Shown here: piece by piece, positions 1 through 13,283 of the stretch
Layout of the letters: every line of letters starts with the position of its first letter
Numbering within the stretch: position 1 is the stretch's first letter
Source of the DNA: Corynebacterium endometrii
Lineage (GTDB): Bacteria > Actinomycetota > Actinomycetes > Mycobacteriales > Mycobacteriaceae
NCBI RefSeq assembly: GCF_004795735.1
Contig: NZ_CP039247.1
Coordinates: forward strand, 1-64,000
Reading direction: 5' to 3'
Length of the DNA stretch: 64,000 bases
Program-made: the position numbers and the translations under genes
Notes under the pieces: generated by a model
The model's database searches: none
What the model saw: only the letters and a program-made list of their open reading frames with translations
What the model was told of the DNA's origin: nothing

Positions 1-1584
1 GTGACAGAGACTCCAGGATCACTAGCCACGCAATGGCGTGCCGCCGTGAGCGATCTGCTGGGACGAGCCGGCAAGCCGCAGTCCGGCATTCCAGCTTTGT
101 CAGCCCCGGCACGCCTGTACCTTCAGCTCCTCAATCCGGTCATGGAAGCAGATGGCTGGGCATTGCTTTCCGCTCCCGACGACCATGCCAAGCACATCGT
201 CGAATCCGAGCTAATAGGCCACATCGGCCCAGTTCTATCCACGCACTTAGGCCATGATGTGCGCGTAGCCATCATTCTTGACACCCCGGCGCCGGAACCC
301 GCCCCGGAGCCGTCGGTGGAAGCAGCGCCCGCGCCGGAGCCAAGCCCCGCACCCGCGCCACGGCCTGCGCCGAGCCCGGGGACCAGCCCGGTGGCCAGGA
401 CCGAAGATAATTGGGATTCCACCCACGCGCCGGCCAGCCTGGACGAGCTGGCCGAGCAGTTCAACCGGCAGCAGGCCGAGGCTGAGGCGCCGCAGGATTA
501 TTCCCAAGGCTCCCGCTTGCCACGCGAGACCCCGGCGCATGACCCCAACCGCGATCAGTCGCTGAACCCGAAGCACACGTTCGATTCCTTCGTCATCGGC
601 TCATCCAACCGCTTCGCCAACGGCGCCGCCGTGGCCGTGGCGGAAAACCCCGCCAAGGCGTACAACCCCCTATTTATTTGGGGCGGATCCGGCCTGGGCA
701 AGACCCACCTGCTCCACGCCGCGGGCAACTACGCGCAGCTGCTGCACCCAGGCCTGCGGGTTAAATACGTCTCCTCCGAGGAATTCACCAATGATTACAT
801 CAATTCATTGCGTGACGACCGGCAGGAATCCTTCAAGCGCCGCTACCGCAACCTAGACATCCTCATGGTGGATGACATCCAGTTCCTAGAGGGTAAGGAG
901 TCCACCCAGGAGGAGTTCTTCCACACCTTCAACGCGCTGCACCAGGCCAACAAGCAAATCATCCTGTCCTCTGATCGCCCGCCGCGCCAGCTCACCACGC
1001 TGGAAGACCGCCTGCGCACCCGTTTCGAGGGCGGGCTCATCACGGACGTGCAACCACCGGACTTGGAAACCCGCATCGCCATCTTGATGAAGAAGGCCCA
1101 GGCGGACGGCACCGTCATTCACCGGGACGTGCTGGAACTCATCGCGTCGCGCTTCGAATCCTCGATCCGCGAGCTCGAAGGCGCGCTCATTCGCGTCTCT
1201 GCCTACGCCTCCCTCAACCATGCCCCGATCACCGTGGACATGGCGCGCGAGGCGCTTCACGACCTAGCGCCGGAAGGCGGACACGCGCAGATCACGCCGA
1301 CGACCATCATCGAGGTCACCGCGGCCTACTTCGATATTGATCCGGAGATGCTTACCGGCGCCATCAAGAAGCGCAACGTGGCGCACGCCCGCCAGCTGGC
1401 CATGTACCTATGCCGTGAGCTCACCGAACTATCCCTGCCAAAGATTGGCGCCCACTTCGGCGGCAAGGACCACACCACCGTCATCTACGCGGATCGCAAG
1501 ATTCGCAAGGAAATGACGGAAAAACGCGGTACTTACGATGAAATCCAGGCCCTGACCCAAAGGATCAAGACCCACAACCGCTAG
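1..1584 (+). CDS. dnaA: Chromosomal replication initiator DnaA
   Basis: A 527-residue DnaA that starts with GTG at the first base. It is the AAA+ initiator that binds DnaA boxes and opens oriC. Domain I covers about residues 1-90. A long Pro/Ala/Glu linker (about 95-190) is typical of actinobacterial DnaA. The AAA+ core has Walker A GGSGLGKT (228-235) and Walker B LDILMVDD (285-292). The C-terminal helix-turn-helix carries the signature [15 protein letters not shown]. It is followed by a strong terminator and then oriC and dnaN, the standard order. The promoter lies outside the window, so upstream alternatives to this start cannot be judged. Confidence 0.98.
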   Translation: MTETPGSLATQWRAAVSDLLGRAGKPQSGIPALSAPARLYLQLLNPVMEADGWALLSAPDDHAKHIVESELIGHIGPVLSTHLGHDVRVAIILDTPAPEPAPEPSVEAAPAPEPSPAPAPRPAPSPGTSPVARTEDNWDSTHAPASLDELAEQFNRQQAEAEAPQDYSQGSRLPRETPAHDPNRDQSLNPKHTFDSFVIGSSNRFANGAAVAVAENPAKAYNPLFIWGGSGLGKTHLLHAAGNYAQLLHPGLRVKYVSSEEFTNDYINSLRDDRQESFKRRYRNLDILMVDDIQFLEGKESTQEEFFHTFNALHQANKQIILSSDRPPRQLTTLEDRLRTRFEGGLITDVQPPDLETRIAILMKKAQADGTVIHRDVLELIASRFESSIRELEGALIRVSAYASLNHAPITVDMAREALHDLAPEGGHAQITPTTIIEVTAAYFDIDPEMLTGAIKKRNVAHARQLAMYLCRELTELSLPKIGAHFGGKDHTTVIYADRKIRKEMTEKRGTYDEIQALTQRIKTHNR

Positions 1585-1647
1585 TGGTGTTAAGACCGTG
1601 GCTTGTAAGCGGTAGCCAGGCGCCGGATTTCTCTAAATAACACGACT

Positions 1648-1688
1648 GACCCGCCCGGGGATTTTCCCCGGGCGGGTCTTCCCGTTTT
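1648..1688 (+). terminator. Terminator after dnaA
   Basis: A perfect 14-bp GC-rich stem (1648-1661 with 1665-1678) and a 3-nt loop are followed by a T-rich stretch. It ends dnaA transcription before oriC. Confidence 0.9.
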
Positions 1689-1754
1689 AGCGATTTTTGT
1701 GCTTTTAGAGGCCGTCTACTGCGGTTTTAGCTGTTTACAACCCCGAGAAAGAAG

Positions 1755-2085
1755 TTATCCACAGCCCTTATCCACAGCTGTGTAATTTCAATCTTGTAAT
1801 TTAATGGTTTTGATCACAACGCCGCCGACGCAGCTGCGCCCGCGCCGCCTACAGGAATGACAAGATTCTTGTGAGTATCGCTGTGTTAAAACGGTGGAGA
1901 ACTACATAAAACCTGTGATCAAAACCGGCACGCCGCCACTTATCCACATTTGGCCGCCGTTATGCACATTCAAATCACAAGAAAACGCACACCCGGAAAA
2001 TCCGGCGCTATCTTGTCATTTACCCCGAATCCCACAGATCGCACAGCACCTATTACTACTACTAGTTAAATAATTTGTTCTTCCT
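1755..2085. other. oriC: Chromosomal origin oriC (DnaA boxes and AT-rich unwinding region)
   Basis: The dnaA-dnaN gap (1585-2304) has perfect DnaA boxes TTATCCACA at 1755-1763, 1768-1776 and 1940-1948, and a one-mismatch box TTATGCACA at 1960-1968. All four are on the plus strand. Downstream come a DnaA-trio-like array (2050-2064) and the AT-rich stretch to about 2080. The order boxes, then trio, then AT-rich DNA matches the basal unwinding layout known from Bacillus subtilis. Origin function is inferred from this order and position. Confidence 0.85.
2050..2064 (-). other. DnaA-trio-like trinucleotide array
   Basis: Read 5'-3' on the minus strand, the bases are TAG TAG TAG TAA TAG: five consecutive TAR triplets. 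They sit directly beside the AT-rich tract and downstream of the plus-strand DnaA boxes. In B. subtilis such triplets guide DnaA filament growth on single-stranded DNA. The pattern is seen directly; the function is inferred. Confidence 0.6.
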
Positions 2086-2304
2086 AGAAGTCTTAGGGTG
2101 TGTGGAAACTCGCGCGCCCGGCCTCTTCCGCCCGCCCGCTAGGCCGCAACCGCGGGGAAGAATTTGTAAGACTGGGCTAAATCACAACAATCCACAAGGT
2201 GGGTTCGAAAAATAGCCCTTGCGGGCGTTGGCCGGTAAGTTGGAAGCGTTAGAAACGAAAACATTCTGTAATTACGAATTCTTAGTGCGAGGAGTAAGCC
2301 CAAG

Positions 2305-3492
2305 ATGGAACCACAAGCTGTGTCATTCCGCGTGGCCAAGGACGATTTTTCTGATGCCGTTTCGTGGGTTGCCCGCAGCCTGCCATCAAAGGTGACGCAG
2401 CCAGTCCTCCGCGCGATGCTCATTACTGCAGATGACACAGGTTTGGAGCTCACGGGTTTCGACTATGAGGTTTCTACGCGCGTGCGTATCCCCGCAGAGA
2501 TCGGCGAGCCAGGCCGCATCGCTGTAGCCGGCAAGCTCATCGCTGACATTGTCTCCACGCTGCCCAACAAGCCTGTCGAACTCGAATTACAGGGCAGCAA
2601 GGTTTTGCTGACCTGTGGTTCCTCCCGCTTTGAACTGCCGTTGATTCCTCTTGATGATTACCCACAGTTGCCAACGCTGCCGGAGGTCACCGGCACCATT
2701 AACCCGCAGCTGTTTACCGAGGCAGTAAGCCAGGTTGCCGCGGCGGCCGGCAAGGATGACACGCTTCCGATGCTCACCGGCGTGCACATGTCCATTGAGG
2801 GGTCCCATGTGGAGCTCACCGCAACTGACCGTTTCCGCCTGGCGATGCGCACCCTGGAATGGGAGCCGAACGCGGAAGACGTCGAGGCAAAATTGCTGGT
2901 CCCAGCCAAGACCCTGATGGATAACGCCCGCTCGGTAGATCCTCACCTGAACACCCCTATCGAGATTGCCGTGGGCACGGGTGAGAACATCGGCGCAGAC
3001 GGGCTGTTTGGCCTGCACGCGGATAACCGCGAAACCACCACCCGCATGCTGGACGCGGATTTCCCGAACGTTCAGCCGCTGCTGCCTAAGACGCACACGG
3101 CCATGGCGTCGATTGAAATTTCCCCGCTCCTCGAGGCAATCCGCCGCGTGTCCCTGCTCACGGACCGCAACGCGCAGATCCGCATGGAATTCTCGGAGGG
3201 GCAGGTGATCCTCTCGGCCGGCGGATCGGATTCCGGCTCCGCGGAAGAGACGCTGCCATGCGCGTTTACCGGCCGCGATGAGCTCATCATCGCGTTTAAC
3301 CCGAGCTACCTGAAGGACGGCCTGGGCGTTGTCCATACTGACCGCGTGGTCTTTGGTTTCACCGAACCATCCCGCCCCGCCATCCTCATCCCGGAGCCGG
3401 AAGAACTGCCGGAGGCGAATGAGGACGGTACCTTCCCAACCCCAGATACCAACTTCACGTACCTGCTCATGCCGGTGCGTCTGGCTGGTTAG
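2305..3492 (+). CDS. dnaN: DNA polymerase III sliding clamp (beta subunit)
   Basis: A 395-residue beta clamp, the usual length. It forms the dimeric ring that tethers Pol III to DNA and recruits other repair and replication proteins. Family-typical stretches include the N-terminal MEPQAVSFRVAKDDFSDAVSW, the 'LPLIPLDDYPQLP' region in domain 1, and the C-terminal TYLLMPVRLAG end. ATG 2305 is preceded by the purine-rich GCGAGGAGTAAG at a normal distance, supporting the start. Gene order oriC-dnaN-recF is conserved. About 220 bp separates it from the AT-rich origin region, so its own promoter must lie there. Confidence 0.98.
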   Translation: MEPQAVSFRVAKDDFSDAVSWVARSLPSKVTQPVLRAMLITADDTGLELTGFDYEVSTRVRIPAEIGEPGRIAVAGKLIADIVSTLPNKPVELELQGSKVLLTCGSSRFELPLIPLDDYPQLPTLPEVTGTINPQLFTEAVSQVAAAAGKDDTLPMLTGVHMSIEGSHVELTATDRFRLAMRTLEWEPNAEDVEAKLLVPAKTLMDNARSVDPHLNTPIEIAVGTGENIGADGLFGLHADNRETTTRMLDADFPNVQPLLPKTHTAMASIEISPLLEAIRRVSLLTDRNAQIRMEFSEGQVILSAGGSDSGSAEETLPCAFTGRDELIIAFNPSYLKDGLGVVHTDRVVFGFTEPSRPAILIPEPEELPEANEDGTFPTPDTNFTYLLMPVRLAG

Positions 3493-3521
3493 AACCGGCG
3501 CGATTTAGCCAATAGTGCTGC

Positions 3522-4712
3522 ATGTACGTACGCGAGCTTGACGTCAGGGACTTTCGATCGTGGCCCAGCCTGTCCATCGGGCTGGAGCCGGGAGTTACCC
3601 TATTCGTAGGCCGCAACGGCTTTGGCAAAACGAATATCGTTGAGGCTATTGGATACACCGCGCACCTGGCATCCCACCGGGTAAGCCAAGACGCGCCGCT
3701 GGTGCGCCAGGGCGCCGAGTCCGCTAGGGTGTCCGTCACCGCCGTCAACGACGGCCGCGAGCTCACCGCACACCTGTTGATCAAGGCCAAAGGCGCCAAT
3801 CAGGGACAGATTAACCGCACCAGGCTCAAGACCCCTCGGGAGCTCCTGGGCGTGGTAAAGACGGTGCTGTTTTCACCGGAGGATCTGGCATTAGTCCGGG
3901 GCGAGCCGGCGGAGCGGCGCAAGTACTTAGATGACATAATCGCCTCACGCACCCCGCGACTGGCCGGAGTGAAGGCGGACTATGACAAGGTATTGCGCCA
4001 GCGCAACGCTTTATTAAAGTCCGCGAACCAGTCCCTTCGCCGCGGATACGGCGATGAGGATGGGGCTAGCGCCCTGGCCACGCTCGACGTATGGGACAAC
4101 CAGCTGGCCCATTTCGGCGCGCAGGTGATGAAGGCCCGGCTCAACCTGTTGGACGAGCTTTCCACCCTCATCCCGGCCGCGTACGAGGGGCTGGCCCCGG
4201 AGTCCCGCCCTGCGCACATCGAATACAGTTCCTCCATCGATTTTTCTGATCGCAGCCTGCTGGAAACCATGCTGCTGACCGAGCTTGCGGCCAAGCGCCA
4301 GCGGGAAATCGAACGAGGGATGACCTTGGTGGGCCCGCACCGCGATGACCTGTTGCTCAACCTCGGCACGCAACCGGCCAAGGGCTTTGCGTCCCATGGC
4401 GAAACCTGGTCATACGCCATTTCTTTGCGCTTGGCGGAGTTCAACCTGCTGGCCTCGGACGGCACGGACCCCGTGCTGATCCTCGATGACGTGTTCGCCG
4501 AGCTCGACGCCCAGCGCCGCGAAAAGCTAGTGGCGCTTGCGGCCCAGGCGGAACAAGTCCTCATCACCGCTGCGGTGGATGAGGACCTGCCCGGCAACCT
4601 GGTTCCGGTGACCCGTTTTAACGTCACCGTCCGCGACGTTGAGGGCGGCAGGATCTCTGAGATCGCGCGCCTGGATGGAGACGGTAGCCACGGTGGCGAT
4701 TCGGATGAGTAA
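3522..4712 (+). CDS. recF: DNA replication and repair protein RecF
   Basis: A 396-residue RecF, the SMC-like ATPase that loads RecA at gapped DNA with RecO and RecR. Walker A is GRNGFGKTN near residue 30. The ABC-type signature region is [12 protein letters not shown], and Walker B is [13 protein letters not shown]. It follows dnaN by 29 bp. Its TAA overlaps the ATG of the next gene (start at 4705), which indicates translational coupling. Confidence 0.97.
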   Translation: MYVRELDVRDFRSWPSLSIGLEPGVTLFVGRNGFGKTNIVEAIGYTAHLASHRVSQDAPLVRQGAESARVSVTAVNDGRELTAHLLIKAKGANQGQINRTRLKTPRELLGVVKTVLFSPEDLALVRGEPAERRKYLDDIIASRTPRLAGVKADYDKVLRQRNALLKSANQSLRRGYGDEDGASALATLDVWDNQLAHFGAQVMKARLNLLDELSTLIPAAYEGLAPESRPAHIEYSSSIDFSDRSLLETMLLTELAAKRQREIERGMTLVGPHRDDLLLNLGTQPAKGFASHGETWSYAISLRLAEFNLLASDGTDPVLILDDVFAELDAQRREKLVALAAQAEQVLITAAVDEDLPGNLVPVTRFNVTVRDVEGGRISEIARLDGDGSHGGDSDE

Positions 4713-5397
4713 GCAGGTGGATTTCTCCGGGGAGGAACACGACGTAGTGGAATGGGCGTTTGCCGCCGTGCGCTCCCGCGTGCCCAATCCACCAAAATTG
4801 CCCATGCGCAGGCGCGTAAAGCGCTACGAGCGCAATGACACCCCCGATGCCTCCGTTCCGGGATTGGAGAAGCTAGCGGCGCCAGCTGAGGCAGCCGCCC
4901 GGGAGCCCTCTACGGGGACTAATCCTGATGACATCGAGAATCCCGAGATCCGCGAGCTTGCCATTTTGATGAAGCGGCTTAGGGAAAACCAAGCGGCGAA
5001 TAGGCGTCCTTCCGGGTTGGATGGGCGGCGTCCGCGCAGGCCTTTGGGGGTTCCGAGCCTGGGGGCTGCCCTCGGCCGCGAGATTCGCGAACGCGGGTGG
5101 GAAGGAAACCTGGCGGACGGCTGGATCTTCGGCCACTGGCCGGACATCGCGGGCGAGTACAACGCGCAGTTGACCAAGCCGGTCTCCCTGCGTAAATCGG
5201 TGCTGTACGTGGACTGCGCTAGCTCCGCCGTGGCTTCCAACCTTCTGTATGCGGAGCGGGAATTCGTTGCAAAAATAGAGGATAAGGTGGGCCAAGGCGT
5301 GGTCACCAAGATAGTCTTCAACCGCCCGAAGCAACGTAAAAACTATGAGGGGCGCCAGTGGGTCAAACCGCAGGGCTCACAAGACACTTATGGCTAA
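4705..5397 (+). CDS. DUF721 (DciA-like) protein
   Basis: A 230-residue member of DUF721, the family that includes the helicase-operator protein DciA. The start ATG at 4705 overlaps the recF stop. An open frame extends upstream into recF, but the overlap start is typical here. The conserved C-terminal domain (about residues 110-210) contains the region around [20 protein letters not shown]. The N-terminal half is charged and low in complexity. Placement between recF and gyrB is standard in Actinobacteria. A role in DnaB helicase loading is inferred from the family, not shown here. Confidence 0.85.
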   Translation: MSKQVDFSGEEHDVVEWAFAAVRSRVPNPPKLPMRRRVKRYERNDTPDASVPGLEKLAAPAEAAAREPSTGTNPDDIENPEIRELAILMKRLRENQAANRRPSGLDGRRPRRPLGVPSLGAALGREIRERGWEGNLADGWIFGHWPDIAGEYNAQLTKPVSLRKSVLYVDCASSAVASNLLYAEREFVAKIEDKVGQGVVTKIVFNRPKQRKNYEGRQWVKPQGSQDTYG

Positions 5398-5465
5398 ACG
5401 GCTAAATCGCCGGAATTTGGGGCATAAGCGCAGTGTGCGGTGCGGTCTAGTAGGGGGACACAGTG

Positions 5466-5471
5466 TAGAAT
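5466..5471 (+). promoter_or_regulatory. Probable gyrB -10 element
   Basis: TAGAAT lies 50 bp before the gyrB GTG, in a 124-bp gap after DUF721. It matches the corynebacterial -10 consensus TAnnnT. No clear -35 element is visible, as is common in this genus. Confidence 0.5.
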
Positions 5472-5491
5472 AGCTGGAGTCTTAAAATTAA

Positions 5492-7537
<2,046 letters not shown>

Positions 7538-7568
7538 GGAACGGACGCCATAATTATTCGAGCCGTAG

Positions 7569-7602
7569 GGCGCTCTTCCCGCTTTAGGGGAGGGCGCCTT
7601 TG
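7569..7602 (+). terminator. Terminator after gyrB
   Basis: A 12-bp stem with two non-Watson-Crick positions (7569-7580 with 7587-7598) and a short loop is followed by TTTGG. It lies just after the gyrB stop. Confidence 0.7.
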
Positions 7603-7633
7603 GCGTTGGGGATATTTTCCCGCGTCAACTAAC

Positions 7634-7699
7634 GCAACAATCCCGTTCGATCCGCGGTGTAACTGGGTGAAAATGACCAAGATCGAACGGGATTGTTGC
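7634..7699. repeat. 66-bp inverted-repeat element, copy 1
   Basis: The perfect 19-bp arms are gcaacaatcccgttcgatc (7634-7652) and its complement (7681-7699). They enclose a 28-nt loop. The element lies between the convergent ends of gyrB and the DUF6918 gene. A second copy at 16831-16896 has identical arms and a different loop of the same 28-nt length. It could act as a bidirectional terminator, a protein-binding site or a mobile or repetitive unit. Confidence 0.9.
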
Positions 7700-7734
7700 A
7701 TTTTGGGGCCAAGCTTGTCCCCAAGGCCGCGGGC

Positions 7735-8172
7735 CTACATGTGGCGCTGCAGGATGCGGGCCAGCTCCGGGACGTTTGGCCCAATTATCTTGGAGGCCCT
7801 GCCGCGCAGCGAGTCATACGCCTTCGCCAGCGCCGCGACGTCAATGGACTGGGCGTGCTTGTCGGCGACGTTCATGACGGCATCGGTGACCTCGGTGGAG
7901 CGGGGTTCTACGTAGGCGCCGAAATCGGAGGAAGGTGAGGCCTCAAATTCCTGCCACAGGTGCTCAATTTCCCCAAGTATGTCTGGCAGCAGGCGGGAGA
8001 TTCCCTTTTCAACGATGTTTGAATCGATCTGCTTGGCGGCGGCCACGGCGCCCTTAAGCGCGATTCCGGTGAGGCCGGATTGGGCCGCCACGGTGTTACC
8101 CACGAATCGTGCCAGATCGGCGACGACGGAGGGGCGCGTCGATGGTTCCAGGAGATGGGAAAGGCTTGACAT
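7735..8172 (-). CDS. DUF6918 family protein
   Basis: A 145-residue all-alpha cytoplasmic protein of the actinobacterial DUF6918 type. It opens with MSSLSHLLEPSTRPSVVADL and has a central LPDILGEIEHLWQEF. I see no signal peptide, membrane segment or catalytic motif. It lies 6 bp downstream of the secreted-protein gene on the same strand, so it is probably co-transcribed. Function is unknown; the family assignment is from recalled sequence pattern. Confidence 0.7.
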   Translation of the reverse strand: MSSLSHLLEPSTRPSVVADLARFVGNTVAAQSGLTGIALKGAVAAAKQIDSNIVEKGISRLLPDILGEIEHLWQEFEASPSSDFGAYVEPRSTEVTDAVMNVADKHAQSIDVAALAKAYDSLRGRASKIIGPNVPELARILQRHM

Positions 8173-8178
8173 GCGTGC

Positions 8179-8718
8179 CTACCCTACCGGCGCAGCGGGC
8201 GGGAAGAGGCCGGCGGTGGCCTGGGAAGATCCCAGCTGCAGCTGCTTTAACTGGTCGGCCAGTTCGGTCAAGCCGTTGGTGCGGGCCAAGCGCTCCAGAT
8301 CAAAGTCCAGGCCGCCGTTTAGGCGCCCGGCCTCGGAGGAACCGGAAGAGCCCTGCATGCCGATCTGCTGCGCCAATTGGTCAACCTGGGCGCGAAGGAC
8401 CGGGTTGTTATCCGTGATCAGTTTCGCCAGCGCGGCGGTGCCCACGGCGATGCCGCCAAAGAAGAGGAATGCGTCAATGGGGGAGGAGCCGGAAGACGTC
8501 TTGCCGGGCTCGCCCTGCTGGAAGTCGGGGTTGGGGTTAAAACCCTCCGGGAAGGTGTTGGCGTTGACCTCGGAGGAGCCGGCGGAGGAGCCCGAGGACC
8601 CGGTGGAGATGAGGTCTTGAGCGCCGCTGGACTGGGCGGTGGCCGCGGGTGCTCCCAGGCCGGCTGCGGCCAGGGTCAACGTGGCAACAGACGCGGCGGC
8701 GAGCTTCTTGAGCTTCAT
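8179..8718 (-). CDS. Secreted or envelope-anchored protein of unknown function
   Basis: A 179-residue protein with a clear Sec signal peptide: MKLKK, a hydrophobic stretch, then cleavage near ATA-QSS. A Ser/Gly-rich linker follows (about 38-48 and 70-77), then one hydrophobic segment (about 80-100) that may re-anchor it. The C-terminal half is helical and polar. A GAAAGGATTTG ribosome site precedes the ATG. It is probably the first gene of a two-gene unit with DUF6918. No homology is recognised. Confidence 0.75.
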   Translation of the reverse strand: MKLKKLAAASVATLTLAAAGLGAPAATAQSSGAQDLISTGSSGSSAGSSEVNANTFPEGFNPNPDFQQGEPGKTSSGSSPIDAFLFFGGIAVGTAALAKLITDNNPVLRAQVDQLAQQIGMQGSSGSSEAGRLNGGLDFDLERLARTNGLTELADQLKQLQLGSSQATAGLFPPAAPVG

Positions 8719-8753
8719 GGCACAAATCCTTTCACATTTCTCTCACAATCAAC

Positions 8754-9014
8754 CTACACACCATCCGTTACGGAAAGATAGATTTCGGCGCATACTTTGG
8801 CGAATTCCTTATTCCTGCCACTGAGGGGCTCCAGCACTTCCAGCGTGCGCGCTAGCGCGCGGGCGGCGGCACTGGGGCCCGCGTGGACCGGGATGCCATC
8901 GATCTTGGCGCCGGCCGCCGCGGCGCCGGCGACTAGGGCATCAAACCGCACGATCCGTACCCGGTGATGCTTGCAGAATTCCCGCGCGATGATGAGAAGC
9001 TGTTCGGGGGTCAT
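8754..9014 (-). CDS. Degenerate Doc/Fic-like toxin
   Basis: An 86-residue protein whose pattern follows actinobacterial death-on-curing toxins: MTPEQLLIIARE at the N-terminus and a C-terminal LEPLSGRNKEFAKVCAEIYL. In active Doc the equivalent stretch is H-x-x-x-D-G-N-K-R. Here the catalytic His aligns with Glu, the Asp with Gly and the Arg with Glu, while Asn-Lys remain. It should be catalytically dead as a kinase-type toxin. It starts 4 bp after the ribbon-helix-helix gene, the usual antitoxin-first layout. The assignment rests on motif alignment by eye. Confidence 0.55.
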   Translation of the reverse strand: MTPEQLLIIAREFCKHHRVRIVRFDALVAGAAAAGAKIDGIPVHAGPSAAARALARTLEVLEPLSGRNKEFAKVCAEIYLSVTDGV

Positions 9015-9018
9015 GGCT

Positions 9019-9231
9019 TTAGCCGCGTGACCTGCGGATCTCGGCCTCGAGTGCCGCGCGGCCGGGGATGGTGTGGCGGGCGAGGTCGTGGATGGCGGCG
9101 TCGGACAGAGTGCGCGCTGCGGCCTGAACCACCGCCCGGATGACGGCCTCCTGCTTCGATGTGCCCTGGGCCGCCGCCAGCAGGGTGAGGGCGTGATCCT
9201 GTTCCGGGGTGAGTCTCAACGTCATGGCCAT
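9019..9231 (-). CDS. Ribbon-helix-helix antitoxin
   Basis: A 70-residue CopG/RHH-type protein. Its N-terminal beta strand is MTLRLTPEQDHALTLLAAAQG, followed by helix KQEAVIRAVVQAAAR and a C-terminal tail that should contact the toxin. Starts at 9231 or 9225 (MAMT or MT) are preferred over the longer frame at 9261, because a palindromic operator (9231-9249) covers the first ATG. The partner toxin follows at once. It presumably autorepresses the pair. Confidence 0.7.
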   Translation of the reverse strand: MAMTLRLTPEQDHALTLLAAAQGTSKQEAVIRAVVQAAARTLSDAAIHDLARHTIPGRAALEAEIRRSRG

Positions 9232-9249
9232 GGTATCAAGATGATACCA
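9231..9249. promoter_or_regulatory. Operator of the toxin-antitoxin pair
   Basis: The perfect palindrome is TGGTATCA-AGA-TGATACCA. It overlaps the antitoxin start codon, and on the minus strand it contains a TATCAT that could serve as a -10. It fits the repeated half-sites bound by ribbon-helix-helix dimers. Confidence 0.65.
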
Positions 9250-9287
9250 CCGCGGCGCCAAACAACGCTTTTTAGGCCCGTAAAAGG

Positions 9288-9293
9288 TAGAAT
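9288..9293 (+). promoter_or_regulatory. gyrA -10 element, probably leaderless
   Basis: TAGAAT ends 8 bp before the gyrA ATG at 9302 and there is no ribosome-binding site, so transcription probably begins at or within a base or two of the start codon. Confidence 0.55.
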
Positions 9294-9301
9294 GAGCGGT
9301 T

Positions 9302-11896
<2,595 letters not shown>

Positions 11897-11899
11897 TCC

Positions 11900-12244
11900 A
11901 TGGCACGACGAGACGTCACGCTAGCGCGCATCGAGCCGGTCTCGGCTTTCCGCGTCGGCCTGGCAATGTCGCTGGTGGGCCTAGTGGCCTGGTTGCTGGC
12001 GGTGTGCCTCCTTTACTTCGGCGCTGACCAGGTGGGCATCTGGGACCAGCTCAACACCTTGATTGGTGATGTGGGCGGCACGCAGGTGGTTAGCTTCGGC
12101 ATGGTCCTGTCCGTTTCCGCGCTGGTAGGCGCGATTATGGCTGTCCTGTGCACCATCCTGTCCCCGCTCATGGCGGTCATTTACAACGCCATCGTGGATC
12201 TCTTTGGCGGTATCACGTTGCGGCTTTCAGACCGCGGCAAGTAA
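11900..12244 (+). CDS. DUF3566 transmembrane protein
   Basis: A 114-residue membrane protein with two hydrophobic segments (about residues 18-42 and 64-95) and a short basic N-terminus, MARRDVTLARIEP. DUF3566 proteins commonly follow gyrA in Actinobacteria. It begins 3 bp after gyrA, so the genes are translationally linked. The molecular role is unknown. Confidence 0.9.
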   Translation: MARRDVTLARIEPVSAFRVGLAMSLVGLVAWLLAVCLLYFGADQVGIWDQLNTLIGDVGGTQVVSFGMVLSVSALVGAIMAVLCTILSPLMAVIYNAIVDLFGGITLRLSDRGK

Positions 12245-12265
12245 CCGCCGCCGCAAGCCCGGATG

Positions 12266-12322
12266 AAACCCCGGGCCGGAAGCTCTCAGCATGACTGGGG
12301 GCTCTGCCGGCCCGGGGTTTTC
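12266..12322 (+). terminator. Terminator after gyrA-DUF3566
   Basis: A 14-bp stem, AAACCCCGGGCCGG (12266-12279), pairs with 12307-12320 and is followed by TT. The 27-nt loop can fold further. Confidence 0.75.
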
Positions 12323-12500
12323 AGGTTTCCCTGCGTCACCGGGCTGCTTTCAACGCGTCGGGTGGAGGGGAATCCGTGGCGTTTTGGGGCTTGTTTGAGG
12401 GGAGGTTTTTCTGTCCGTGTAAACCCGCGAAAACCGGCGATGTACTGGCGATTTGTTAAATTTAAAAGTGCTATGTAAAGTTATGTCTCGTTCCAAGCAA
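12323..12500. other. Upstream region of the tRNA-Ile/tRNA-Ala unit
   Basis: No open frame is convincing here. The last 50 bp turn AT-rich (TTGTTAAATTTAAAAG, then TATGTA), which is probably the tRNA promoter. Confidence 0.4.
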
Positions 12501-12577
12501 GGGCCTATAGCTCAGTCGGTTAGAGCGCATCGCTGATAACGATGAGGTCGCAAGTTCGATTCTTGCTAGGCCCACCA
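12501..12577 (+). tRNA. tRNA-Ile (GAU)
   Basis: A complete cloverleaf. Acceptor GGGCCTA pairs with TAGGCCC, the discriminator is A (12574), and CCA is encoded (12575-12577). The anticodon is GAT at 12535-12537 and the T-loop TTCGATT is normal. It is the first of two tRNAs spaced 10 bp apart. Confidence 0.97.
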
Positions 12578-12587
12578 TTGGAACAAA

Positions 12588-12660
12588 GGGGCATTAGCTC
12601 AATTGGTAGAGCATCTGCTTTGCAAGCAGAAGGTCAGGAGTTCGATTCTCCTATGCTCCA
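12588..12660 (+). tRNA. tRNA-Ala (UGC), copy 1
   Basis: Acceptor GGGGCAT pairs with ATGCTCC and the discriminator is A (12660). The anticodon loop is TTTGCAA with TGC at 12621-12623. CCA is not encoded. It is identical over its full length to the copy at 15528-15600. Confidence 0.97.
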
Positions 12661-12666
12661 CAGCCC

Positions 12667-12702
12667 AGGGGCTCGCAGGAATGCGAGCCTCTTTTCTTTT
12701 TC
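12667..12702 (+). terminator. Terminator after the tRNA pair
   Basis: A stem around CTCGCA and TGCGAG is followed by a T-rich run (TCTTTTCTTTTTC). Confidence 0.85.
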
Positions 12703-13283
12703 GAAACCCTCCTTGAATCAGGGGGTCTTGGTTGCGGCCCCGCCATGGACGGCCGGCCGGGGGCCTGAGCCCCTGGGGTCATCGTTCCGCGGTGTAGCGC
12801 GGATCACGCTACGGCGACGTTCGCGGCTCGATCATCGAACGAAAATGGCTTATGTGAGATGTATCACAGAGGGCAGATCGGGCCATTAATATTCACGCTT
12901 TAGCGTGCCGTGGTGTTGGTTTTCCACCGAATCCGGCTCTGCGCCGGCGGGGTAGGGGGCCGTTTTGCAACTGGTAATTATTTTCATCACCACCGCGAAC
13001 GGCGGAATCATGGGGAGTTGACGGACCCTGCCGGTGCCACAATGCTCGCGCTACCCCATGCTTTGTCTATAGGGCTATAGGTATAAGGAAATTGCCAGGG
13101 AGAGCTCGGATGCGGAATGCGGCGGTGTGGACAAGCCCATACCGTGGGGGTCACGCCGCAACGAGCAAACAAGCATTCCTTCAGCACCCGCCGGCTGCTT
13201 GCCTAACACAACCACTGCAGCGCTCGAGCGGCACTAGTGAAACCGGCTCGGTGAAGGGGAATGGATAAGGAGAAGTTAGAACA
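12703..13283. other. Long non-coding region before the PRC-barrel gene
   Basis: About 580 bp without a convincing gene. It holds one GlxR-type palindrome at 12853-12868 and an AT-rich stretch with TATAGG near 13070 that may be a promoter. I see nothing else. Confidence 0.5.
12853..12868. promoter_or_regulatory. GlxR (CRP-type) binding site
   Basis: TGTGA-GATGTA-TCACA fits the corynebacterial cAMP-GlxR consensus TGTGA-N6-TCACA with perfect half-sites. It lies 415 bp before the PRC-barrel gene and 190 bp after tRNA-Ala, so its target is uncertain. Confidence 0.65.

Noticed and set aside
12542..12889. 115-codon open frame across the tRNA pair
   Set aside because: It overlaps two certain tRNA genes and has no protein-family signal.
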